Origin: Pseudothermotoga hypogea DSM 11164 = NBRC 106472
GTDB lineage: Bacteria; Thermotogota; Thermotogae; Thermotogales; DSM-5069
DNA: 64,000 nucleotides
Direction: 5' to 3'
Assembly: GCF_000816145.1 (NCBI RefSeq)
Contig: NZ_CP007141.1
Coordinates: 682,001-746,000, forward strand
Under the pieces are notes generated by a model, which saw only the letters and a program-made list of their open reading frames with translations, was not told the origin of the DNA and did not search any database. The number at the start of each line of letters is the position of its first letter. Position 1 is the first letter of the stretch. The translations under genes were made by a program, and so were the position numbers. Shown here in pieces: positions 8,967-18,300 of this stretch.

Positions 8967-10815
8967 AGGTTCCTACCTCCTTTCTCAAAAATAATACCAC
9001 ACGATCGCGAATGCTCTCTGGATCAAGCTTTTGCAACTTCAAGAGTTCCTCCCTACTACCGTGCGGTACGAAATCATCCTCGATCCCCATGAGAAGAACC
9101 TTTTTGACCAAGCCCCTGTCGTTCAGAAAATTCAAGACAGATTCCCCAAAACCTCCATTGATCACACCCTCTTCCACGGTGACGATCGATTCGTGAGTCT
9201 CAGCGATCCTCAAGAGCGTTTTTTCGTCCAGAGGCTTGACACAACGCACATGAACAACCGTGGCGTTCAAGTTTGCACTGAGAACGTTCTGCACCATCGT
9301 TCCGACAGCGAGAACAGCCACGTCCTTTCCCTCTTTGATGATCTCCCACTGGAACGGATCGATCAACTTCGATTGGTTCCAAAGTTCTTCGAAAATCCCT
9401 GCTTCCGTCTGTTTTGGGTACCTGATCGCCACAGTTCCGTTCACGTTCATTTCAACCACGGATCTCAGCACGTTCACAAGGTCTTGCAGGCTGCGCGGAG
9501 CAAATATTTTACTGTTCGGGACCGTTCTGAACAAAGCGATATCGAAAACCCCATGGTGCGTCGGACCATCCTCACCGACCAACCCCGCACGATCCACGGC
9601 GAAGATCACGTTCAGATCTTGAAGCGCCACATCGTGAACGATCTGATCGTACGCACGTTGCAGGAATGTCGAATAGATAGCCACAACTGGTCTCATGCCG
9701 ACGCTCGCGAGCCCCGCTGCGAAAGTCACACATGACTGTTCGGTGATACCCAGATCCACGAACCTGTCGGGCAGGCTTTCTGAAAACTTCCTCAGGCCGG
9801 TTCCGTCTGGCATCGCCGCCGTTATAGCGAACAACTTTTCGTCGGTCTGAGCCAGTCTTAACAGGGTTTCACCAAAGACCTCACTGTAGGAGAGCCAACC
9901 TTCCTTGAGGACGGGCTCGCCAGATTCTGGATCGAATTTCGGTGAGCTGTGGAAGAAAACACAGTTCTCCTCCGCCGGTTTGTAACCTCTACCCTTCTGT
10001 GTGACGACATGCACGACGACAGGATAATCGTAATCCCTTATTCTTTCGAATATCCCAACGAGGAGCCTCAGATCGTGGCCGTCCACGGGCCCGATGTGTT
10101 TCAAGCCGAGTGCCTCGAAGAAATCCACACCCTGAATGAATTGTTTCAGGCTCTCTCTGAGTCTTTTCAATTCTTCTTCGAGATTCTTTCCCAATGAGGA
10201 AATCGAGAGCGCCTTTTTGACCAGATTCTTGAAAGTGAGATACGCCTGGCTCGTACGCAATTTGGCGAAAGCTTCTGAGAGTGCTCCAACGTTTTGAGAA
10301 ATGGACATACCGTTGTCGTTGAGTACGATCTTCAATTTCGAATTCAAACTCTTCAACTGGTTCAAACTCTCGAGCGTTTCTCCATTCGTCAGTGCACCGT
10401 CACCGAGAACGACCACCACATTCTTCTTCTGACCGAGCAGGTTCAGCCCCTTCTCTATGCCCAGTGCGGCAGCCACCGCCGTACCAGCATGGCCTGCGCC
10501 AAACCTGTCCAGCGGGCTTTCCTTAGTGGTGTTGAAACCGCTTATGCCCCCAAACTTTCTGAGCGTTGAAAACTCGTTCCATCTGTAAGTCAAGAGCTTG
10601 TGCGCGTAGCACTGATGGGAGGTGTCCCAAACGATCACGTCTTGTCTCGGGTCGAACACTTTGTAGAGCGCCAATGTGAGCTCAACAACACCCAGATTGG
10701 AAGCCAGATGGCCTCCGTTCTGTGAAACGACCTCGATGATCCTCTTTCTTATCAAATCGGCGAATCTTTCTAAATCCTCAACCTTCGCGTCCTTCAGTTG
10801 ATCTATCGTCAGCAT
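8935..10815 (-). CDS. dxs: 1-deoxy-D-xylulose-5-phosphate synthase
   Basis: Thiamine-diphosphate enzyme of the non-mevalonate isoprenoid route, condensing pyruvate with glyceraldehyde 3-phosphate in the cytosol. It is about 626 aa from the ATG at 10815 (GAGGTG site); a further in-frame stretch upstream overlaps xseB and lacks a site. Family landmarks are GGHLASNLGVVELTLALY near residue 35, the ThDP motif GDGALTNG...N around residue 145, GHDL in the middle, and the transketolase-like AGLVGEDGPTHHG near residue 410. The start overlaps the xseB end by 38 bases and the gene overlaps the Asp23 start, so the whole string is one transcription unit. Confidence 0.96.
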   Translation of the reverse strand: MLTIDQLKDAKVEDLERFADLIRKRIIEVVSQNGGHLASNLGVVELTLALYKVFDPRQDVIVWDTSHQCYAHKLLTYRWNEFSTLRKFGGISGFNTTKESPLDRFGAGHAGTAVAAALGIEKGLNLLGQKKNVVVVLGDGALTNGETLESLNQLKSLNSKLKIVLNDNGMSISQNVGALSEAFAKLRTSQAYLTFKNLVKKALSISSLGKNLEEELKRLRESLKQFIQGVDFFEALGLKHIGPVDGHDLRLLVGIFERIRDYDYPVVVHVVTQKGRGYKPAEENCVFFHSSPKFDPESGEPVLKEGWLSYSEVFGETLLRLAQTDEKLFAITAAMPDGTGLRKFSESLPDRFVDLGITEQSCVTFAAGLASVGMRPVVAIYSTFLQRAYDQIVHDVALQDLNVIFAVDRAGLVGEDGPTHHGVFDIALFRTVPNSKIFAPRSLQDLVNVLRSVVEMNVNGTVAIRYPKQTEAGIFEELWNQSKLIDPFQWEIIKEGKDVAVLAVGTMVQNVLSANLNATVVHVRCVKPLDEKTLLRIAETHESIVTVEEGVINGGFGESVLNFLNDRGLVKKVLLMGIEDDFVPHGSREELLKLQKLDPESIRDRVVLFLRKEVGTYGDQVGMRRS

Positions 10816-11014
10816 ACGTTTGCACCTCGCTCCGATGCAACTGTGCGTACAGATCCTCAACCTCGATCTTTGCCTTGTTCAGCGCTTCCTGCAACCTTTT
10901 GTACATCTCGATGCCCCTTCTGTAGAACTCGAGTGATTCATCGAGTGACAAATTCTGAGAGTTCAGAAGCTCAACAATTCTCTCAAGCTCGTTCATCATA
11001 TCTTCTATCTTCAT
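10778..11014 (-). CDS. xseB: Exodeoxyribonuclease VII small subunit
   Basis: Small alpha-helical subunit (78 aa) that binds XseA to form the single-strand-specific exonuclease VII. The family signature is clear: LERIVELLNSQNLSLDESLE followed by FYRRGIEMYKRLQEALNKA. It overlaps the xseA end by 32 bases and the dxs start by 38 bases, so its expression is tied to both neighbours. Confidence 0.93.
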   Translation of the reverse strand: MKIEDMMNELERIVELLNSQNLSLDESLEFYRRGIEMYKRLQEALNKAKIEVEDLYAQLHRSEVQTYADDRSTEGREG

Positions 11015-12191
11015 CCACTATCACCCTCACCGACCCATCGTGGAATCTTATCACGAGCACATCTCCATGGGATAACTGGCTTTTCGATACCATTCTCACA
11101 CCATCCTTTTCCGCGATCACATAACCGCGCTTAAGTTCAGAGATCGGATCAAGAAGGTTCAGCTTGGCACCCAGTAGTTCCATCCTTTGGTTCAAAGAAT
11201 CGATCTTTCTATCGATCGCAGATTTCATCTCTTCGAGCCTTTGCTGTGAAAGTTTTCTGAAGTCTTCCAAAGACTCGATTACGCTGCCTTTCATCTCGAG
11301 CAGTAGCTCTTCGGAATGTTCCCTGACGTTGTTCAAGATTCTCAGCACGTTAGAATAGCACAACCCCAACGACTGTTGCACGCCGTTCATAACGTCTCGT
11401 ATGTCGGGTACCGCATACTGCGCAGCCGCGGTCGGTGTGTGGGCAGCCACATCGGCCACAAGATCAACGAGCACCGTGTCTATCTGGTGTCCGACTCCCG
11501 TGATCACAGGATGCCTCAGTTCATAAACGCTCATCACAACCTCCTCGTCGTTGAACAACCACAGATCTTCCTTCGCGCCTCCACCCCTCGCTATTATGAC
11601 AACGTCCAGTTCACGAAGGTTTGCATCGGACAGAGCCCTCAAAATCTCCTCCTTGGCTGACTCTCCCTGAACACTTGTGTGATAGAGCACCAGTTTGACG
11701 AATGGAAACCTCTCCGAAATCGTTCTCACTATGTCCTGAAAAGCTGCTGAATCCCTCGAGGTGATGACACCAATCAGCGAAGGAAATCTCGGCAACTTTT
11801 TCTTCGGTCTGGAGAACACACCCATCCTGTTCAGCTTCTCGTAGGTTTCTTTCAGCTTCAGAAACATGGCACCTCTGCCGGAAAGCAACTTCAATTTCTT
11901 GCACAGGAGTCTGTACTGACCTCTCGGGGCGTAAACTCTGACATCTCCGGTGACCTGAACCATCTGTCCGCTCTCCAGATGAACCTGCATGTGTGCCCCT
12001 CCAAACAGAATACAACCGATCGAAGCGTAATCATCCTTCAAAGAGAAGAACAGATGGTTGTTCCTCGTCCTGCAATCAATAACCTCGCCTGCGACCGTAA
12101 CGTCCGTCAGGTTTGGATCGCCTTCAAAGAGATTCTCTATGTAGAAGGTGATGTCGCTGACAGTGTAAACGCGCTCCTCATTCCAATCCAC
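10983..12191 (-). CDS. xseA: Exodeoxyribonuclease VII large subunit
   Basis: Catalytic subunit of exonuclease VII, which degrades single-stranded DNA from both ends. It is about 402 aa from the GTG at 12191, the point where similarity begins (YTVSDITFYIENLF) and where a GAGGAAG site is placed. The N-terminal OB-fold (VTVAGEVIDCRTRNNHLFFSLKD) is followed by the catalytic core with GVITSRDSAAFQDI, IIARGGGAKEDLWLFNDE and HPVITGVGHQIDT. A coiled coil then leads into the C-terminal tail. It overlaps the MutS-like gene upstream by 14 bases. Confidence 0.95.
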   Translation of the reverse strand: MDWNEERVYTVSDITFYIENLFEGDPNLTDVTVAGEVIDCRTRNNHLFFSLKDDYASIGCILFGGAHMQVHLESGQMVQVTGDVRVYAPRGQYRLLCKKLKLLSGRGAMFLKLKETYEKLNRMGVFSRPKKKLPRFPSLIGVITSRDSAAFQDIVRTISERFPFVKLVLYHTSVQGESAKEEILRALSDANLRELDVVIIARGGGAKEDLWLFNDEEVVMSVYELRHPVITGVGHQIDTVLVDLVADVAAHTPTAAAQYAVPDIRDVMNGVQQSLGLCYSNVLRILNNVREHSEELLLEMKGSVIESLEDFRKLSQQRLEEMKSAIDRKIDSLNQRMELLGAKLNLLDPISELKRGYVIAEKDGVRMVSKSQLSHGDVLVIRFHDGSVRVIVDEDRRYDERA

Positions 12192-13677
12192 AGTGCTTCC
12201 TCGCCTTCTCGACGATTTTTGAAGGCAAACCCAGTTTTTGCGCAAGTTTGAGACCGATTCTTTCAACCTGCTTGACGTTCGGAACGAGCGAATAATCGAA
12301 CATTTTGTGTGGATCTTCTTCCTCGAAGTTCTTTATCCTTCCACAGCTGTAAACGTTCTTAGCTTGCATGACAACACGTGGATAGTGCGTCGTCAGGAAA
12401 ACATGATCTGAAGAACCAAGCAAATGTTCCACGATAGCGAGTGCGAGCGCCTCTCCTTCAATTGGATTGGTGCTCGTTCCGAACTCGTCGAGCAACAGCA
12501 ACTTTCTTCCTTCGAGCTGAAGTGCTTGAACGAGCGAGCGGATCTCTTTGGCGAACGAACTGAAACCCATTTCTTCTCCTCTCGAAACAAAGCGTACGAA
12601 CTTGAAAATAGGACTCGAAAACTCTTCAGCTGGAACAGGATAACCGAGCTGAAACAGAAGCACAAATGAACCTATGGTCCTGAGCGCCGTCGTCTTTCCT
12701 CCCATGTTTGGCCCACACAGCACCGTCACACCCGGTCCTGTTTCCAGACTGATCGGATAGTACTCGTAACCGTTCTTTCTGCAGTAATTCAAAGTGGGAA
12801 CGAACCTGCCCTTTATCATCCTGAGGTTCTGTGAGAGTGTGGGTTCGCAACAACCATATTCGAAGTACATCCTGTAACGGGAAAGGTCCAGATCGACAGT
12901 CTCGACGGCACGCTCACACAAAATGAGTAAATCCACAAAATCTGCAATCTTTCTGCTGACATCCTTCAAAAGTTTTGAAGCCTCGAGTTCCATCTCCTCT
13001 TCTAAACGCTCCAGATCGTTCTTCAGCGACGTTGTCCACTCGGTATCAACCAGGCGCAGGTGCCAACGTTCACCGTAATCCTTCACAATCTGTGCCAGTC
13101 TCGATTCGACGAGTTTCTCTCCGACCTGTGCAGAAACTGTGAACTCCTCACCACGAGGCCTCAGGCCCACTAAGGTTTGTATTTCGTCGCACAGCCGGTT
13201 GAGTTCCATCTTCAATTTCTTTGATGTCTCAAGGTGTGCTTTCCTCAGCGCAACGAGTCTTTCAGACTGAAGCTGCAGAGTTTCTCCATCGCCAAAGTAG
13301 TGCGACAGAACCTTCCAAAGGCCGTTGATCTCTGGTAGGTCCCAAGTCTGATCTGCAATCCTTCGAAGAGACAAGAAATTGAAGACGAACCTTTTGAGCT
13401 TCGCAAAATCCGATATCTCCAGAAAGCCACTCTCTAACTGATGACTCAGATCCGGAATCCTCTCCAGAATCTTCTCCAGACTCAGCACGAGCTCGTTGCT
13501 CAGTTTCAAAACCCTTCTCAACCTGTTCCAGTGGGAGGAAAATTGTTCCTCAGAGTTCATGATGCAAGAAAAATCCTCCAAGGCCCTCCTACCGTACACA
13601 GTCTTTGGTAAGAAAGGCCCCAGAATCTCATCGATCATCGTGAAGGATCTCGTTGGTCCGTCCACGAAATCGCTCAT
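12178..13677 (-). CDS. MutS-family ATPase, short form
   Basis: Protein of 499 aa ending in a MutS ATPase domain. Walker A is GPNMGGKTTALR (about residue 330) and Walker B is KLLLLDEFGTSTNPIEG, followed by the LTTHYPRV switch. The N-terminal 300 residues are helical and lever-like. The mismatch-recognition domain of MutS1 and the C-terminal Smr nuclease of MutS2 are both absent. It is therefore a short MutS2-like or MutS-related protein, and a role in mismatch repair should not be assumed. It lies between hppA and xseA on the same strand, with GGTGA before the ATG. Confidence 0.8.
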   Translation of the reverse strand: MSDFVDGPTRSFTMIDEILGPFLPKTVYGRRALEDFSCIMNSEEQFSSHWNRLRRVLKLSNELVLSLEKILERIPDLSHQLESGFLEISDFAKLKRFVFNFLSLRRIADQTWDLPEINGLWKVLSHYFGDGETLQLQSERLVALRKAHLETSKKLKMELNRLCDEIQTLVGLRPRGEEFTVSAQVGEKLVESRLAQIVKDYGERWHLRLVDTEWTTSLKNDLERLEEEMELEASKLLKDVSRKIADFVDLLILCERAVETVDLDLSRYRMYFEYGCCEPTLSQNLRMIKGRFVPTLNYCRKNGYEYYPISLETGPGVTVLCGPNMGGKTTALRTIGSFVLLFQLGYPVPAEEFSSPIFKFVRFVSRGEEMGFSSFAKEIRSLVQALQLEGRKLLLLDEFGTSTNPIEGEALALAIVEHLLGSSDHVFLTTHYPRVVMQAKNVYSCGRIKNFEEEDPHKMFDYSLVPNVKQVERIGLKLAQKLGLPSKIVEKARKHCGLE

Positions 13678-13681
13678 TCTT

Positions 13682-15733
13682 TCACCGACTCACCATCAAC
13701 AGTAACAAAGGAGCGAAGACTTCTGCGACCAATGACATCACCGTGATCATCGTGTTGAGGGATGGACCTGCGGTGTCTTTGAACGGATCTCCAACGGTGT
13801 CTCCAACGACGGCCGCTTTGTGTGCCTCAGAACCTTTACCCCCGAGGTGGCCTTCCTCTATGTACTTCTTCGCGTTGTCCCAAGCACCTCCAGAGTTGGC
13901 CATGAAGAGTGCGAAGATTATGCCGCTCACGATACTACCCGCGAGGAATCCCGCCAGCGATTCTCGGCCAAGAACAACGAGCGTCAGCGCCGGAGCCACG
14001 ATCGCGACTATGCCTGGAAGGAGCAATTCTTTGAGTGCACCTGCCGTAGCGATGTCAACACACTTCGCATAATCGGGCTTCGCCTTTCCCTCAGCAAGGC
14101 CGGGTATCTCACGGAACTGCCTTCTTATTTCCTCTATCATTCTTTCGGAGTTTCTGCTCACCGCCAAAATCAACATCGCAGAGAGCAGTGGCGGCATCAT
14201 GGCACCTATAAAGACGCCTGCGATCACTTGGGGGGACATCAAGTCCAGCGTTTTTATATCGACAAGGTGTGTGTAAGCTGCGAACAACGCCAGCACGGTG
14301 AGGGCCGCTGAACCTATGGCGAATCCCTTCGTTATAGCTTTGGATGTGTTCCCGGCCGCATCGAGCATGTCCGTCACCGCGATGACTTCTTCACCCAAAC
14401 CGGATTGCTCCGCTACACCTTTGGCGTTGTCAGAGATCGGTCCGTAGGCGTCTGCAGAAATTATGGTACCCACGATTGAGAGCATTCCGAGCGCGGCGGA
14501 CGCGACACCGTAGAACGGATCTATTCCAAAGGCTCTGGCCAGATACCAAGATGCGATCGTCGCCGCGGCGATACAAAGGATGGGTGGAACGATGCTGACC
14601 AGTCCGTACGAGAATCCCATGAGTATGTTGATCGCAGTGCCCGTTACCGATGCCTCGGCGATCGTTTTCGTCGGCTTCTTCTCTATTGAAGTGAAGTAAT
14701 CCGAAGTCAGTCCTATCACTATGCCGGCGCCGAGGCCCGCGAGCGTCGGTAAGAACACACCCAGCCACGAATTTCCCTCAAGACCTGAAAAACGTGTGAC
14801 CAAGAACAGGAGCGCAATGAAGATGAAACACGTCAAGAACGTTCCGAGGTTCAAAGCCCTCCCCGGACTCTTCTTGATGCTGCGCGCGACGAAGAGCAAG
14901 GCCAACATCGAGGAGAGCAATCCCGCCGCAGCTATGGTTAAGGGCAACACAGTGAGCGTTTCACTCGCAATCTCCGCACCGATGATCATCGTCGCAACGA
15001 CGCTCGCAATGTAGGAATCTGTGAGATCCGCACCCATGCCGGCAACGTCTCCAACGTTGTCCCCGACGTTGTCCGCTATCACCGCAGGGTTCCTCGGATC
15101 GTCCTCCGCTATCCCAAGTTCCACCTTACCGACCAGATCGGCACTGATGTCCGCCGTCTTGGTGTAGATGCCTCCACCCGCCTTCGCGAACAATGCCAAA
15201 GCGCTCGCTCCAAAGCTGAAACCAAGGACGACGCTCGCCGCGTCTGGATCAGACCAACCCAATAACACCTTGAAGACAAAGAACAAGACCGAGATTCCCA
15301 TCAACGATATACCGACCACGAACAAGCCCATGACCGCTCCGCCGTAGTACGCCACCGGGAACGCCGCTTTGAGTCCCTTCTGTGCTGCGGCCGCCACCCT
15401 CACGTTGGCTTCCACGGCGGCTCTCATACCCACGTAGGCGGCAAGTGTGGTGCATGCCGAACCGAGTGCGTAGGCGATCGCCATCGCAAAACCCATCGTC
15501 GTTCCTTTGAGAAAACTCGTGACAGCTCCCAGCACGATCGCCATGACCAGAACGAAAACAGCCAGAGTTCTGTTCTGCCTTCTCAGATAGGCGAGCGCCC
15601 CTTCTTTGATTGCGTCGTGGATCTGCTTCATCTTCTCGTTGCCCGCATTCTTTCTTAAAACGTAAATCATAAGCGCGAGCGCCAAGACCATCGAGACCGC
15701 ACCAACCAAAAGGCTCAGTGCGAACCAGCTCAC
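13682..15733 (-). CDS. hppA: Membrane-bound ion-translocating pyrophosphatase
   Basis: Integral membrane enzyme with about 16 helices that couples PPi hydrolysis to ion export. It is about 683 aa from the GTG at 15733, which lies 8 bases after GAGGAGG; a GTG three codons earlier falls inside that site. The catalytic loops are present as KTADISADLVGKVE, DNVGDNVGDVAGMGADL and SDNAKGVAEQSG. At about residue 460 the sequence is GNTSKAITKG. In this family Lys at that alanine position, with Thr three residues later, marks the potassium-independent, proton-pumping group, whereas GNTTAA marks potassium-dependent pumps. The ion call is therefore H+ by inference. Confidence 0.94.
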   Translation of the reverse strand: MSWFALSLLVGAVSMVLALALMIYVLRKNAGNEKMKQIHDAIKEGALAYLRRQNRTLAVFVLVMAIVLGAVTSFLKGTTMGFAMAIAYALGSACTTLAAYVGMRAAVEANVRVAAAAQKGLKAAFPVAYYGGAVMGLFVVGISLMGISVLFFVFKVLLGWSDPDAASVVLGFSFGASALALFAKAGGGIYTKTADISADLVGKVELGIAEDDPRNPAVIADNVGDNVGDVAGMGADLTDSYIASVVATMIIGAEIASETLTVLPLTIAAAGLLSSMLALLFVARSIKKSPGRALNLGTFLTCFIFIALLFLVTRFSGLEGNSWLGVFLPTLAGLGAGIVIGLTSDYFTSIEKKPTKTIAEASVTGTAINILMGFSYGLVSIVPPILCIAAATIASWYLARAFGIDPFYGVASAALGMLSIVGTIISADAYGPISDNAKGVAEQSGLGEEVIAVTDMLDAAGNTSKAITKGFAIGSAALTVLALFAAYTHLVDIKTLDLMSPQVIAGVFIGAMMPPLLSAMLILAVSRNSERMIEEIRRQFREIPGLAEGKAKPDYAKCVDIATAGALKELLLPGIVAIVAPALTLVVLGRESLAGFLAGSIVSGIIFALFMANSGGAWDNAKKYIEEGHLGGKGSEAHKAAVVGDTVGDPFKDTAGPSLNTMITVMSLVAEVFAPLLLLMVSR

Positions 15734-15746
15734 GTTCTCCACCTCC

Positions 15747-17051
15747 TCACAGCACCACGATGTTCGGACTCGAGAGTTTGAAACTCTTCAGAACGTTCTT
15801 CGTGTCAAAAATGAGCGAGCAGTTCTCCACCAAAATTCTGTAGTCGATGCGCTTTCTGTGCGCAGTTGTTATGATGGCTATATCGGCCCAGCGGGCGAGC
15901 TCCACCGTCAAATGCTGAGTCTTCCTTTCTGAACCTCTCCACTTGAAGGATTCCACGTACGGATCCACGACCACGACCTCTGCTTGTTCCTCCTCCAAGA
16001 GCTTGAGCACCTTCAGCGCTGGTGATTCCCTTACGTCGTCCACATCACCTTTGTACGCTATTCCAACGAGCAGAACGTGTGCACCGTTGAGACATTTTTT
16101 CCTCTGGTTGAGCAACTTCATAACCCTGTTCACAACATAGCCTGGCATCGAGTCGTTTATCTCACCGGCAAGTTCGATGAGCCTGGTGTGGTAATCGTAC
16201 TGTCTCGCCTTGTAGGTCAGGTAGAACGGATCGATCGGGATACAGTGACCACCGACACCCGGACCGGGATAGAAGGGCATGAAACCGAAAGGCTTTGTAG
16301 AGGCTGCCTCTATGACTTCCCATATGTTTATCCCCATCTTCTCGGCGATGATTGCCATTTCGTTAGCCAACGCGATGTTGACGATTCTGAAAGTGTTCTC
16401 CAGTATCTTTGTCATCTCCGCAGCCTTCGCCGAGGAAACTACGAAAACAGGTGCTTCGAGCACGCTCTCGTACAGCAACTTCGCAAGTTCTGAAGACTTT
16501 TTACCAACACCCCCAACAACCTTTGGGGTGTTCTTGGTCTTGTATAGTAAGTTTCCTGGATCGACTCGCTCTGGGCTAAAGGCCAGATAGAAGTCTTCCT
16601 CACACTTCAATCCACTCGACTCGAGTATCGGCTTGATAACTTCCTCCGTCGTACCAGGATACGTGGTGGACTCAAGCACAACGAGCATGTCTCTGTGCAA
16701 CCTCAAGGCGATCTCCTTGGCGGTGTTCACCACGTACGTGAGATCGGGTTGTTTGTATTCGTCCAACGGCGTGGGCACGCATATGCTCACCACATCGCAC
16801 TCTCTGAGCCTTTCATAATCAACCGTCGCGGAAAGCTTGCCATCCCTCACGAGTCTCTCCAGATCTTCTGACACGACGTCACCAATGTAGTTCTCACCGC
16901 GGTTCACCTTATCCACACGTTCTTTCTGTATGTCGAAACCCACGACGGTGAAACCTGCCTTCGCCTTCTCAACGGCAAGCGGAAGTCCCACATAACCGAG
17001 CCCTATCACACCAACGATCGCAGTTTTGTTGATGAGCTTGTCTCTCAACAT
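15747..17051 (-). CDS. Nucleotide-sugar 6-dehydrogenase (UDP-ManNAc/UDP-GlcNAc type)
   Basis: UDP-glucose/GDP-mannose dehydrogenase superfamily enzyme, 434 aa, oxidising C6 of a UDP-N-acetylhexosamine to the uronate with two NAD+. The ATG at 17051 follows GGGGGAG. Features are the Rossmann turn GVIGLGYVGLPLAVEKAKAG, the ESTTYPGTTEE segment, the central EMTKILENTFRIVNIALANE helix, and the catalytic cysteine in PGPGVGGHCIPIDPFYL. The C-terminal region (GIAYKGDVDDVRESPAL) is typical of the WecC/WbpA branch. It overlaps the DegT aminotransferase, which could act on the product. Together they suggest synthesis of an amino-uronic acid surface sugar. Confidence 0.9.
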   Translation of the reverse strand: MLRDKLINKTAIVGVIGLGYVGLPLAVEKAKAGFTVVGFDIQKERVDKVNRGENYIGDVVSEDLERLVRDGKLSATVDYERLRECDVVSICVPTPLDEYKQPDLTYVVNTAKEIALRLHRDMLVVLESTTYPGTTEEVIKPILESSGLKCEEDFYLAFSPERVDPGNLLYKTKNTPKVVGGVGKKSSELAKLLYESVLEAPVFVVSSAKAAEMTKILENTFRIVNIALANEMAIIAEKMGINIWEVIEAASTKPFGFMPFYPGPGVGGHCIPIDPFYLTYKARQYDYHTRLIELAGEINDSMPGYVVNRVMKLLNQRKKCLNGAHVLLVGIAYKGDVDDVRESPALKVLKLLEEEQAEVVVVDPYVESFKWRGSERKTQHLTVELARWADIAIITTAHRKRIDYRILVENCSLIFDTKNVLKSFKLSSPNIVVL

Positions 17052-18202
17052 GCACACTCCCCCTCGAAGTAGTCTTTGATGCACTTCACAACATACTCGA
17101 CTTCTTCTTCACGAAGCTCAGGAAACATGGGCAACGCGAGGACTTCTGCACAGGCTCTATCCGTTTTTTCAAGCTCCACACGAGGTAAATGAGCGAAGCA
17201 CTTCTGCCTGTGCATACCCAACGGATAGTAGATTGCCGTTTCGACGCCGCGCGATTCAAGGTAGGACTTCAATCTGTCCCTGTGTCCATGTTTTACCCTC
17301 ACCACGTACTGGTGGAACACACATTCAAAACCTTCTCCCAACGGTGGACAAACGACGTGGTTCGTCAAATCGTACTTCTCGAACAACTCGTTGTACAGCT
17401 TTGCGAGATCTCTCCTGCGCTGATGAAAACTATCGAGCCTTTTGAGCTTCACACGCAGTATGGCCGCCTGCACTTCGTCCAGTCTGCTGTTGACACCCTC
17501 CATCTCATGGAAGTATTTCACCTTAGCACCGTGCACCCTGAAGATCCGACAGAACTCTGCCAAATGCTCATCGTTCGTGAGTATCATGCCGGCATCCCCA
17601 TGGGCTCCAAGATTCTTGGTTGGAAAGAAAGAGAGTATCGAGACATCACCCACGCTACCGCTCTTCTTCACTGTGCCATCTGAAAACTGCCACGTGGACC
17701 CCACGGATTGGGCACAGTCTTCGAGGATCTTCACGCCATACTGCTGTCTGATGTACTCGAGTCTTTCCAAGTCCACCGTTCGTCCGAAGAGATGAACCGG
17801 TATTATGGCCCTGATTTTATTTCGGGCTGGATGGTCCTTCAGAACCTTCTCCACCTGATCCAGATCGATATTGAATGTGTTCTCATCGATATCGACGAAG
17901 ATCGGTGTGCCACCGTTTCTGGTTACGCAACTCACGGTGGCAAAGAAGGTGAACGCCGTCGTGATGACAAAGTCTCCATCCTTGATGCCAAGAGACCTGG
18001 CAGCTATGTACAACGCGTCCGAGCCGTTTGCGACTCCTATCGCGTGTTTCACATTCAAATAGTTTTGCATCTCTTCTTCGAATCTTTTGACGTTCTCCCC
18101 CATGATCAATCTGCCAGATTTGAAAACCGAGTCGACAACGTTTAGAATCTCGTCTCTGAGCGATTCGTACTGCCTGGTCATGTCAAAGAGCGGAACTTTC
18201 AT
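17045..18202 (-). CDS. DegT/DnrJ/EryC1/StrS aminotransferase
   Basis: PLP-dependent sugar aminotransferase, about 385 aa. The PLP lysine lies in SFFPTKNLGAHGDAGM. Other family blocks are GVANGSDALYIAARSLGIKD near residue 60, PVHLFGRTVDLE and LEDCAQSVGS (the PLP-contacting Asp), and the C-terminal GVETAIYYPLGMH. It probably transaminates a keto nucleotide sugar made from the product of the next gene, as in WbpE-type pathways. This pairing is inferred from the 7-base overlap. A GTG two codons before the ATG at 18202 is an alternative start. It is the first gene of the long leftward string. Confidence 0.88.
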   Translation of the reverse strand: MKVPLFDMTRQYESLRDEILNVVDSVFKSGRLIMGENVKRFEEEMQNYLNVKHAIGVANGSDALYIAARSLGIKDGDFVITTAFTFFATVSCVTRNGGTPIFVDIDENTFNIDLDQVEKVLKDHPARNKIRAIIPVHLFGRTVDLERLEYIRQQYGVKILEDCAQSVGSTWQFSDGTVKKSGSVGDVSILSFFPTKNLGAHGDAGMILTNDEHLAEFCRIFRVHGAKVKYFHEMEGVNSRLDEVQAAILRVKLKRLDSFHQRRRDLAKLYNELFEKYDLTNHVVCPPLGEGFECVFHQYVVRVKHGHRDRLKSYLESRGVETAIYYPLGMHRQKCFAHLPRVELEKTDRACAEVLALPMFPELREEEVEYVVKCIKDYFEGECAC

Positions 18203-18248
18203 CTTCACTCACTCCTCTCACTGGAATGAATTTTACAATATCATGCTG

Positions 18249-18277
18249 TTGAACTTTGCAGAAGGTTGCTCTAAAAT
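18249..18277 (+). promoter_or_regulatory. Sigma-A promoter for the cyclophilin-like/sirtuin/pyrG string
   Basis: TTGAAC (18249-18254), a 17-base spacer and TAAAAT (18272-18277) lie 23 bases upstream of the ATG at 18301. A GGGAGGTGA ribosome binding site falls between them. This is the first plus-strand gene after the divergent DegT string. Confidence 0.68.
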
Positions 18278-18300
18278 CTTTGAACGGGAGGTGACGTGGT

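Noticed and set aside
10816-10860. A longer dxs beginning MRICTHSC
   Set aside because: It lies wholly inside xseB coding sequence and lacks a ribosome binding site, while the ATG at 10815 has GAGGTG and starts at the conserved N-terminus.
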